From Protea cynaroides (taxonomy: Eukaryota; Streptophyta; Magnoliopsida; Proteales; Proteaceae), in the NCBI GenBank assembly GCA_028583415.1, contig CM053265.1:28365815-28429814 (forward strand): DNA of 64,000 nucleotides. The letters run 5' to 3'. Of this stretch, positions 34,476 through 44,851 are shown piece by piece. Within the stretch, counting starts at the first letter, position 1. The number at the start of each line of letters is the position of its first letter. The notes beneath the pieces were generated by a model. It was not told where the DNA came from, did no database searches, and saw only the letters and a program-made list of their open reading frames with translations. The position numbers and the translations under genes were made by a program.

Positions 34476-35540
34476 GGATCATCTGTGACTGTCCATCTTG
34501 GCGGCTTTAAAATAGACAACATGTTGGCAATCACAGGGGCAGATCCCACAGGTATGCATTTGTCCTTTTCTTTTCGTCAATTGCTAAATATGTCTTATTT
34601 TCCAGGAATGGACCTCGTCTTACATCAACAAGGTAATGTTGAAGTCTTATCCATGTTAATTAATGAGCACAGATTTGGACTGGGATACATACCCAATGGA
34701 CGTGATTTAGAGTTGATAGAGCGGAAATAGTGGGGAGTTGATCAAAGATTTCTAAGGCTCGAGAAGAAGAAATATAAAAATAGTAATGCATATAATAGTA
34801 GTAGTACAATACAGGCTACAAGCATGAGCAAAGGAAAATGGCAACAGCACAGAACAGATGGGAAAATTAATCAAGTATTAACTGAAGGGTTGTACAGTCA
34901 AGAAAATACTCCATACTACAAAACTCTGAATGGGTATTTCGTCAAAAAAGGAGACGACTCACCTTTCCATGGTTTCTTCGAACCTTGGTTTGATGGGCGA
35001 TTCCAGAGACGGTGGCCCGATTTTGAGATTTTCTTTGACTGTACCATTGACTAGGAAGACGCTGAGAAGACACGGACAAAAGAGAAAAGAGGAATGCTAC
35101 AAAATCTGAGGCAGATACAGTTGACATCTATAACTTGTTCGAGAATGATCAAGTGATGACACTCACCAGAGGAAACCAAAATGAAGAGCCAAATCCACAA
35201 CAACCGATCTATCCCTTCAATGGTGTGATCCCGAACTGGAGTTGCTTAGATAGTTTTGTCTACAACAATGCTGAGTCATGTATTCTTAGTATGACCATGT
35301 CTAGGCCCATAATAGAATAGTCAATAGATAGGCATGAGTCCTTTTCCAGCTTTGAGTCCGCTCCATTAGGAGCCACTTCTTCTGTACCATTGTTGTCCAT
35401 GATTAATAAAGATGATATTTCTTATTACTCTGTGTCTACCTCTTCCATTAAAATTTTAAGCTCTAACTCTAACAATGGTGAACATGATGAAATTCCTATT
35501 GAAATACAATGACAAGTTGAAATCTCAGAAAAGAAGAGGG
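34476..35540 (+). pseudogene. pol: C protease-RT linker with G-patch-like segment
   Basis: Continues pol after S. The segment YFPGMDLVLHQQGN ... RFGLGYIPNG (34600-34705) resembles the G-patch-like linker found between protease and RT in Tat elements. Further frames (34824-35054) read SPFHGFFEPWFDGRFQ. Stops at 34728, 35052 and 35318, with frame changes. Confidence 0.65.
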
Positions 35541-36500
35541 CCTAACCTCCTAGCAAAGACTTCCTAATGATCAATCTAGGTACAATTGAGAAACCTCGTG
35601 AGATCAAGATTGGCGCTACCCTAACTGAAGAAGAGGCAGCCCTGATGATAGAATTGCTAATAGAGTACCAAGAAGTGTTTGCTTGGTCCTATGAGGACAT
35701 GCCCGGCATTGATCCTGATGTTATACAACACTAGATACCTTTGTTACCATAAGCATTGCGACATAAACAGAAGTTGAGAAGGCTACGACCTGAATGGACA
35801 CTGAAGGTCAAAGAGGACATAATGAAGCAATTGGATGTAGGATTCTTAGAAGTAACCAGGTACCCTGAGTGGTTGGCAAACATTTTGATTGTACCAAAGA
35901 AGGATGGACGGTTGAGGGTATGCGTGGATTATCGAAACCTAAACAAAGCAAGCCCTAAGGATGATTTCCCGCTACCCAAGTTTGACATTTTGGTGGACAA
36001 CATGGCGGGACATGCACTACTATCATTTATGGATGGATTCTTCGGGTACAACCAAATAAAGATGGTGCCAAAAAAAAAGCCAAGACTGCTTTCACCATGG
36101 ACTTGGGCACCTACTGTTATACTATAATTCCATTTGGGTTGAAGAACGCCGGGGCGAAATATCAAAAAATGGCCACAACCATATTACATGATCTGATCCA
36201 CAAAGAGGTTGAGGTGTACGTTGACGATATGATTGTAAAATCTGTTACTCGCGAAGGCCACATACTCATACTCAGAGCATTCTTTGAGAGGATTAAACAA
36301 TACAAGCTAAGACTGAACCCGTAAAAATGTGTGTTCGGAATGACAGCAGGGAAGATGTGGGGCTTTATGGTTAGCTGAAGAGTCATTGAGATAGATCCAT
36401 CAAAAATCAAAGCTATAACAGAGATGCCACCACCAAGGATTGAAAAAGAAATTAGGGGGTTTTTAGGAAGATTATAATACATAAGCAAATTCATTGCACA
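35541..36500 (+). pseudogene. pol: C reverse transcriptase
   Basis: YQEVFAWSYEDMPGIDPDV (35665-35725) opens the domain. Then WLANILIVPKKDGRLRVCVD (35870-35930) and YRNLNKASPKDDFPLP. The polymerase core YVDDMIVKS is near 36215-36243. An A-run near 36070-36080 causes a frameshift. Stops at 35733, 35751, 36322 and 36375. Residues match Tat, not chromovirus, RT. Confidence 0.9.
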
Positions 36501-37020
36501 CCTCATGGCCACATGTGAACCAATATTTAAGTTGTTGAGGAAGGATCAGCCAAAGACCTGGAACCCTCAATGTCAAATGGCGTTTGAGAAGGTCAAGACA
36601 TATTTGATGAATCCAACGGTCCTCGTAGCCCCAGTGCCTGGGAGGCCCCAGCTTCTATACTTGTCACTATTGAACAATTCTATGGGAACAATGCTCGCGC
36701 AACATGACTCAGATGGGCGAACAGAAAAAACCGTCTACTACTTAAGCAAGAAGTTCACCGGATATGAAGCCAATTATACCTCATTGGAGAAGATATGTAC
36801 TGATTTAGTTTAGGTAACAAAGAGATTGAAGAATTACATGCCCTCATATCATATCATACTAATCTTTTAGATCGATCCATTGAAATACTTATTCGATAAG
36901 CTTGCGTTTATAGGAAGAATGGCCAGATGGTTACTGCTTTTATCAGAGTTTGACATCACATACACCACCTAGAAGTCCATAAAAGGGAGTGCAATAGATG
37001 AACATTTGTCTGCGCATCCA
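36501..37020 (+). pseudogene. pol: C RNase H
   Basis: Pol RNase H: CEPIFKLLRKDQPKTWNPQ (36515), YYLSKKFTGYEANYTSLEK (36740-36795). The characteristic LYLSLLNNSMGTMLAQHD lies between. Stops at 36811 and later. Confidence 0.85.
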
Positions 37021-37059
37021 GTAGAAATTAGTTTCCAACACTTAGAAGATGTGTTTCCA

Positions 37060-37530
37060 GATGAGGAGGTACAAGTGGCTCAAGAAGATAGACAAACAGA
37101 TACATGGCTTATGTTCTTTGATGGAGCAGCCAATCAGAGAGGATACGGTGCAGCAATGCTATTCTTAGTCCCCAATGGTGTATTTATACCATTTTCCTTC
37201 CGTTTGGAATTTGATTGCACAAACAATATTGCAGAATATGAAACATGCATTATGGGTTTGAAACTGGTATTAGCCATTAGCATCAAGAAATTAAAAGAAT
37301 ATGGTGATACCTTTATTGTCATTTATCATGTTAGAGAAGATTAAAGGACCAAGGATGAAAGTTGATACCCTACAAGGAATGTGCAATGGAATTGGCCCAG
37401 AGCTTTGAACAAATAGAGTTTGACTACTCACCCAAAGATACAAATACATATGCTGATGCATTGACCACCCTAGTATCAATGATTGGGGATGATCCAGCAG
37501 AGAAGATCAAACCTTTGATAATTGAAAGAA
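37060..37530 (+). pseudogene. C second (archaeal-type) RNase H, aRH
   Basis: WLMFFDGAANQRGYGAAM (37105-37158), CTNNIAEYETCIMGLKL (37217-37268), and after a frame change FDYSPKDTNTYADALTTL (37418-37475). This duplicated RNase H is the diagnostic extra domain of the Tat lineage. Catalytic Asp and Glu positions are still visible. Confidence 0.88.
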
Positions 37531-38830
37531 GAACACAGCCTGTACACATGGGTGAAATCAATGCCTTGACAGTCGATGGTCGCCCTTGGTTTGTGCCAAT
37601 TGTGAACTTCATCAAAGAAGGAAAGTATCCCATCGATGTTTCAGTAGGAGACAAGAAATTTTTTAGAAGATATGCCTCTCAATTTGGGTTTTGTGAATAC
37701 ATCTTGTACAAGTGATCTTATGAAGGAATACAACTAGTCTGTATTGATGAATAGCAAGCACAGAATGTCATCGAGCAAGTACACCAAGGAGTGTGTGGTC
37801 CCCATATGAACGCTAGAATGCTTGCAAAGAAGATCCTCTGTCTAGGGTACTTCTAGAAAACAATGGAGGCAGACTGTGTAGGATATGTGAAGAAGTGCCA
37901 TAAATGCCAATATTCTCCAATTTGATACATGTACCTCCGATAGAACTGCACATGCTAAACTCCCCATGGCCTTTCTCTACTTGTGGCAGTGATGTGATAG
38001 GCAAGATACATCCTAAATCATCATGTGGACAGGAGTTTATTTTGGTAGCCGTTGATTATTTTACAAAATGGGTGGAAGCTCAGGCATATGCAAAGCTCAC
38101 AGCAAACAAAGTGGCAAAATTCCCACAAGAGCAGATCATCTGTCGACACAGGGTGCCTCAAGCTCTTATTTCTGACCAAGCAGAACACTTCAGGGGTAAA
38201 GTGGAGGAACTGCATGACAAATTCCACATCAAGAGACATAAATCCTCTCCATATAGACCACAAAAAAATCAGGTAGTCGAAGCTACCGATAAGAACATAA
38301 AAGTTATTTTACAAAAGATGGCACAAATCAATGCTTATTGGGCAGATAAGCTTCTATATGCACTTTGGGCTTACAGAACCTCAATCAGAATATCTACTGG
38401 GGCAACACCTTAATCCCTGGTCTATGGCATGGAAGCGGTACTCCCTGTTGAACTGGAGGTGCAATCACTAAGGGTAGCAATGGAGTGCAAGATCCCCGAG
38501 ACAAAATGGCTTTAAGCTAGATACGACAAATTGAGCCTCATAGATGAAAGGAGAATCAAGGTGGCAGACAACATAAAGAAGTACCATTAGAGAATAGCAA
38601 ATACATTTAACAAGAAAGTCCGAATCCATCATTTAGTAGTTGGTGATTTAGTGCTAAAGGAGCAGAGAGCACCAACACATTATCTATGGGGCAAGTTTCG
38701 TCCAAACTGGAATGGACCATACATCGTAAAGGAGATATTACCAGGGAAGGATATTCGTCTGACTAATCTGAACGGAGATGAATTACAAAATTTGACAAAT
38801 CTGGATCAAGTAAAGCGGTATTACGTGTAG
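37531..38830 (+). pseudogene. pol: C integrase
   Basis: Zinc-finger remnants (C-H-K-C near 37894) with frame damage, then catalytic core: ILVAVDYFTKWVEAQAY (38038-38090), LISDQAEHFRG (38165-38200, Asp retained), and the segment with NQVVEATDKNIK (38268-38300), where the Glu is retained. C-terminal GKFRPNWNGPYIVKEILPGK (38691-38750) ends in TAG at 38828-38830. No chromodomain. Confidence 0.88.
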
Positions 38831-40150
38831 CCTACATAAAAAAAAAAAGAAATCTGGACAGGCTTCTGTTTACAAGATTGGGGCAAGCTGATTTAGCCAT
38901 GTGATTGGTCTCATAGTAAGGTTGGACAAGATTCTCAGATGAGACAACAACTTTCATCATAAAGGCCTAATACATCAGTTCATCAATTGTTAGGGAAAGG
39001 AATTCTTGATTTTTGGCAAGAATTTTATCTACCGTCCAACAATTCGACGGTTTTTTTTTTAGAGTTTCACATCAAGCCCTTGTTTTACATCTCTGACATG
39101 ACTCTTGTGAGCATGGCACTCTAAACAATAATCATAACAACTCTGACAGAAACTTACATTGGCCAAACGGAGTCTGAGAGTTTTATTGGTCCATCCTTCA
39201 TAAGCCAAAATGGCATCTCCAAGTGGGGATCAAGCCATTCCTCATAAACAACCAAACACTCTCCCAGGTGGCTGATCCATTTGGAATAGTTTCTTATCAG
39301 TCTATCCAGGCCATTGATTTCTCTCACACTGTCAGTTGGCTCGAAAATTTAAGCCTAGACATGGTAGTATAATATCTTTATAAGTATGTACATTAGTAGA
39401 AGTGTGGTCCGAACGAGTCTGAGTAATTACGGCCTAAGAAAACCCGTTGGATATGCTCATGACCTATGTCGTTGTGGATTTGAACCTTTATAGGTATCCT
39501 TCGGTGATGTGCTCACAATCGAATAGTTTACAGATGAAGATGGAACACTGCATTATATATATAAAAAAAAAAGAGCACAGCCACCTGAACTATGCGGAAC
39601 CTGATTCCGGAGGGATGGAGGTCCCAAAGAATACATAGGCAATTTGGGACATCCCAAATTCGGTCAAGAGGCTACACATCCAGAGGCTACACATCCAGAG
39701 GCTATACATCCAGAGGCTACACATCCAGAGGCTACTAATCCAGAACACAAAGCATAGTTATAGTTACATTACAAGCGGTCTTGAGCTAAAGTCATAGACC
39801 TGATGAGGTCGCTACTCAAGAAGCTTGATAGTTACAGTTACATCATGAGCAGTCTTGAGCTAAAGTCACATGCCGGATGAGGACACTACTCAAGAAGCTT
39901 AACAATTACAGTTATTTCATAAGTGGTCTTGAGCTAAAGTCACAGACTTGATGAGGTCGCTACTTAAAGAGCTTGATAATTACAATACATCATGAGCAGT
40001 CTCGAGCTAAAGTCACAGACCTGATAAGGTCGCTACTCAAGGAGCTTGACAGTTATATTTACATTACAAGCGGTCTTGAGCTAAAGTCACAGACCTGATG
40101 AGGTCACTACTCAAGGAGCTTAACATCTATAATTGTTTGTTGTATAGTGT
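38831..40150 (+). other. C 3' untranslated region with two tandem arrays
   Basis: No coding. Contains CAGAGGCTACACATC in five short tandem copies (39667-39740), then five units of about 74 bp with TTGAGCTAAAGTCACAGACC and GAGGTCGCTACTCAAG (39780-40130). Before those, 39100-39650 holds no array or gene I can recognise. Confidence 0.75.
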
Positions 40151-40177
40151 GAAAAAAAAAGAAAAAAGAAGAGAGAG
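40151..40177 (+). promoter_or_regulatory. C polypurine tract
   Basis: 27 bases of only G and A (A-runs, then GAAGAGAGAG) immediately before the LTR start. Would prime plus-strand DNA synthesis. Confidence 0.8.
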
Positions 40178-41559
40178 TATTACAGCATCAGTTCGAGGAA
40201 ACAATGGAAGAATCCAGGTCAAGTGCAGAATAATGCAAAAATGGGCCACTTTTGTCTACGGCCCTAATTTTTCACAATCTTGACCGAAGAGGGGCATCTT
40301 TAAGCACTCCATTTTTTCCATCTCTAACTAAGCAGAGTCTTCTCGATGAGTACACTACAAAGGAAAAGAGATGAGTGAAAATTTAGATTTTTTGACTGCA
40401 ACCTCAAGACAGTTTTTGGTGGGTCCCACATCAAGGTTTTGGCTTACAACCTGCATGGATCCATAAACCATAGATTTATCTTCGAAATGAGACCAGGATT
40501 GCTCAATTATGATATCAAGTGGAGAAGATATGGTCATTTTAGTCAGATGATACGTACAAGGGAGGTTTCAGAAATTATCATAAATAATCCCAGGGGCTTT
40601 CATGGAAATTATCGTAAGTTGGATTAATTGAATTTCAAATCATCATATCTTGATCATCCGACATCTGAATCATATGGTTTAAGTACCAATATTCCTTATT
40701 TTCAATCTATTTCAAAGTGGACGTGAAGAATCCCTGGTAGAGGCCATTCGTGGGTCCCATGCAAGCTTGCATGCAGAATTATTGATAGAACTTCATTTTT
40801 TCATATCTTGGCCGTTCTACGTCCGATTCAAATGATTCAAGGGCCATTATTCTTTATTTTTTGTGTTCTCTAAAGTGGATGAGAAAAATTTGGAATAGAG
40901 ATCTCCAAAGGATCCCATGCAAAATTACATACTGAAATGGCCATTTAATCTTTAAAAATTCATATTTTTGTCACCCCACATCCAAAATAGTTGATCCCAG
41001 TTTCATTATGTTTCATTTTTAGTGCTCTACAAAGTGGATGTGAAGGATTTTAGGCAGAGGTCTCCGAAAAATCCAATGCAGAGTCGTTAACTGAATTATC
41101 GTAAAATGGCTTGTTTAAACTTCATAATTTCATAAGTTGGCCATTTTATTTCCAAATAAGGTAATTCAAGCTCCAGTATTTCTCATTTTTAGTGTTCTAC
41201 AAAGTGAATGTGGAAAATTTGGGGTAGAGATTGTCAAAAAATTCCATGCGGAATGGCGGCGAAAATGGCCTATGAAATGGTAGAAAGAGTAAAAACAAAT
41301 TTTGGCCTAACCCAGCTCAACCCCACTTAGCCCAACTCAGTTTAACCCAAGTAAGGCCAGTCCAGACCAAATCAATTCAGTCCAGGTGTATACATGTGCA
41401 TCATATATATTGTACTATATATATTGTATTATATAATATTATGTCTATGTATATTAGTGTAATATATGATATTTATTATATATATAAGATATAAGTATAA
41501 AATAAAGAAAAATAATAAAAAGGAAATCTAAAAAAGAAGATTTGGCTTTGAATGAGATG

Positions 41560-42290
41560 GTGAGACTTATGGAAGGAAATTGGAAGTGAGATTGAGATTG
41601 AGGGGGAGAGATTGAGTGGAGAAGAAGGAAAGAAGAATAAAAGGAAAGATAAGGAGAGAAGATGTGAGAGAGGGATTCTTTTTCGGTTTGGGGGAGTGAG
41701 ATAGATTGAGATAGAGAGGGAGAAATTGAGTGGAGAAGAATGAAAGAAGAAGAAAAGGAAAGAAAAGGAGAAAAAACGTGAGAGAGAGGAGATTCTTTTT
41801 CGGTTTTGGGGGGAGTGAAAGAGAGATTGAGATTGAGAGGGAGAGATTGAGTGGAGAAGAAGGAATGAAGAAGAAAAGGGAAGAAAAGGGGAAGATAGAA
41901 AGAGAAGAGAGGGGACGTGAAGAGAGAGATTTTTTTCAGTTTTGGGTATTGAGATTGAGATTGAAATTGAGAAGGAGAGAAGGAGAGGTGTCCAGAGGGA
42001 GAGGAAGAAGAAGATCAAGATCGAGAGAAGAAGAAGAAGAAGAAGAAGAAGAAGAAGAAGAAGAAGAAGAAGAAGAAGAAGAAGAAGAAGAAGAAAAAGA
42101 AGAAGAAGAAAAAGAAGGAGAAAGAGCACATAGGGATTTTTCGATTTTGTTTGAGTGAGAGAGAGATTGAGACTGAGAAGGAGAGAAGTAGAGAGTGACG
42201 AGAAGAGGACCAGAAGTGAGAATGATAGTGAGAAAGGAAGAAGAAGAAGATCAGAGGAAGAAGGCAGTGGCAGGGAAAGAACCTCTGCAA
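41560..42290 (+). repeat. Purine-rich leader tract of C LTR
   Basis: Four units of about 118 bp with GAGATTGAGTGGAGAAGAAG, then a (GAA)n run of some 25 units. Long frames on either strand are compositional. Ends CTCAG before GTAAGCC. Confidence 0.8.
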
Positions 42291-42949
42291 ACTCAGGTAA
42301 GCCATCTCTTTTCTTTTTGTTTTTGCTATTGGCTAAGCTTTTACAAATCGCCATTGTCATCTACCCTTCTACCATCCAACATCCAATCTCTTCATCACCA
42401 TGATCTACAACTCCACCATCAATCCTTATACCTTGCCTTCAGTCCACCTCACCCAAGCCTGTTAGCCATGCAACACCATAAATATCATCAATCAGACCTC
42501 AATGTGGTCATCTCCTACTCACCACACATGTATACCACAGCCACATTCTCAACAGTCCCCACATGCACCACCTTACCATTACCCTATCCCATCTATCCAC
42601 TATCACCGAAACTGTGGTGGTGATGAATTGGTTTTAGTTTAGGTTCTTTTTATTATTTTTTTTAATTTCTTTTGTTTGTTTCTCTTGACAATCTATTGTA
42701 GTTGTACATATTTTCTATTAGAATGTTTATTTATTCTTTTGTCTCTTTGATATTTTAATTTGGTTATATATTAGGTAGTTTTTGTTTAACTTGGTCTTTG
42801 TTATATCTTAGTTTGGTTATATGAATATTATGTATTAGTTCTCTTTGTTATTATTTATTTTTCATGTACATTATACCTTATTTTTGCATGTGCAGTGACA
42901 TACATGTATATTTTATTTATTTATGTTTTCCATGTCTTAATATTTTTTT

Positions 42950-43455
42950 ATATATTATTTATTATTACATGTATGTTATTTTTTTTATCTGAACATTATT
43001 TTTATTATCACATATGTATTGTTTTCATATTTATTTTCATCCTTACTTTGCGTGTATATTATATTATATTATTTTTACATGTGTATTATTTATATTTATT
43101 TTTGCATGTTTGTTATTTATGTTTATTTTCTCATTAATAAATATTATGTTATTGTTATTTTTACATGTACATTATTTTCTTATTTATCTTTGACATGCAT
43201 ATTTTTATATATTATTTATTATTAAATGTATGTTCTTTTTTTATCTGAACATTATTTATACTATCACATGTATATTGTTTTCATATTTATTTTCATCCTT
43301 ACTTTGCGTGTATATTGTATTATATTATTTTCACATGTGTATTATTTATATTTATTTTTGCGTGTATGTTGTTTATGTTTATTTTCTCATGAATAAATAT
43401 TATGTTATTGTATTTTTACATGTACATTATTTTCTTATTTATCTTTGACATGCAT
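42950..43455. repeat. 257-bp tandem duplication in C LTR
   Basis: Two AT-rich copies starting TATTATTTATTATTA (near 42952 and 43209), with TATCTGAACATTATTT and CTTACTTTGCGTGTATATT in each; about 90 percent alike by eye. Confidence 0.8.
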
Positions 43456-43699
43456 GGTTTTTGATAATAGCACATTGCTATGTTGAATTTTCATTGCCAC
43501 GGTCGGATGATCACTGCTATATTTAGATTGCTTACATGCCATGTTTGGATTATTCACATGATCATTACTATATATGGATATGCACTGTCACTTGCTATAT
43601 TGATTGCTTACATTCTTTGCTTGATTTTCACATACTTTGCTTGATTTTCACATACTTTGCTTGATTTTCACATGTTTTGCTTGATTTTTACCTAAAAAT

Positions 43700-43960
43700 G
43701 GAAAGAATAATTAGGACAAGATAAACCCTAAAAATGGAGAGAACAATTAGGGCAAGATAATCCCTAGAATGAAAAGAACAATTAGGGCAAGATGAACCCT
43801 ATAACAAAAAGAACAGATATGGAATGTGAAACCCTAGAATAGAGAGAACAATTAGGGAAATATAAACCCTAGAATTAAAAAGATAGAGAGAATGGGTAGA
43901 AAACCCTAAAAATGAAAGTCACAATGAAAAGGGATAGAAAACCCTAGAAACCTAAATAGA
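43700..43960. repeat. ATTAGGG ... AACCCTA array in C LTR
   Basis: Six to seven units of about 35 bp: GAACAATTAGGGCAAGAT, then AAACCCTAGAAT. Reverse complement of B's hairpin array in layout; spacer and loop have diverged. Confidence 0.75.
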
Positions 43961-44851
43961 AAGCAGAACACAAATGGTAGGATTTTAGGTGTCATCCCTA
44001 GATCCTATTGACAAAAAATAGAAAGAATTTGGTACACATCCCAAATCTGAATGATAGGAATTTAGGTCTCATCCCTAGATCCTATTGTCAAAAATGGTAG
44101 GAATTTACTACACATTCCAAATCTGACTCTCACAATCTTTTCGAACTACGTCGTACCTGATTTTTAGGGCAAATCCTAGAATACGTTGGGAATTTGGGAG
44201 TCCCAAATATGGTATAAAGCCATCCATCAACCATTCATCCAGCATAAACATCATCTTGAACAAAGAATCTAATTAAAGCACATGCATAAACACTTCCATA
44301 ATCTTTAATCACAAAAAAAAACCATTTCGAACTACGTTTTGGACTTGATTTCTAGGATTGGAATTCGTAAGCAGTTTGAGATGTCTTATACGTCTCAGAT
44401 TTAGTCCAAGATCGAACCATCATTTGGTCTGGTTCACTGTGTAGTATTGTACTCATTGCTTGTTTATTTGCTTTAAAACATGATTGGCTGAACCCTATGT
44501 TAGAATAACTTAGCAACTTGGTTTAGGACATCCCCATTGAACCCTAGTCATCTAGTTGACCAAGCACAGTTAAAATTAGAGTTTAAGAAAGTTTAGGAGC
44601 CGATATTGATTGGGCGATTTGGGTGCCTAACACCTTCCCATAACAGTACCTTGAATACTTATCCGATCTCTTGTAGACCAAAGAATTGATACATTGGATT
44701 ATCAGTCAATAGAATTCATACCTTAGGGTGAGGCCATATTTTTAGAGATTCTAAACCTTAATCTAGGTTGCGACTCCACAGAACATTGGTCTTCATTGAT
44801 TCGGATATTTTTGTATCCCGATGAGGATCATAATTTCTCATTATCCTCACA

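Larger units (their letters stand above)
29785..44851 (+). mobile_element. Element C: Tat/Ogre-type Ty3/gypsy element (5' part outside window)
   Basis: Gag, protease, RT, RNase H, second RNase H, integrase, long 3' untranslated region and a 4.7-kb 3' LTR in that order on the plus strand. The second RNase H and the D-N-G protease mark the Tat lineage. Interrupted by solo LTR S (32150-34470), and by element A at its left edge, so its 5' LTR and start lie left of base 1. Its right end CCTCACA at 44851 abuts D's LTR about 30 bp from where that LTR should begin. Confidence 0.9.
40178..44851 (+). repeat. C 3' LTR (about 4.67 kb)
   Basis: From TATTACAGC after the PPT (a TG to TA change or slightly misplaced start) to CCTCACA at 44851. 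Related to B's LTR along its length: 158-bp-type units reversed in window sense (40610-41250), AT-rich promoter block (41395-41510), purine-rich leader (41560-42290) with (GAA)n at 42023-42100, donor-like site CTCAG/GTAAG at 42296, AT-rich region with a 257-bp direct duplication (42950-43455), TTGCTTGATTTTCACATAC units (43617-43690), and a TTAGGG/AACCCTA array (43700-43960). Confidence 0.82.

Noticed and set aside
42895..43448. Small hydrophobic frames rich in Tyr/Phe/Ile (membrane proteins?)
   Set aside because: They follow from AT-rich duplicated LTR sequence and are not conserved in B's LTR.
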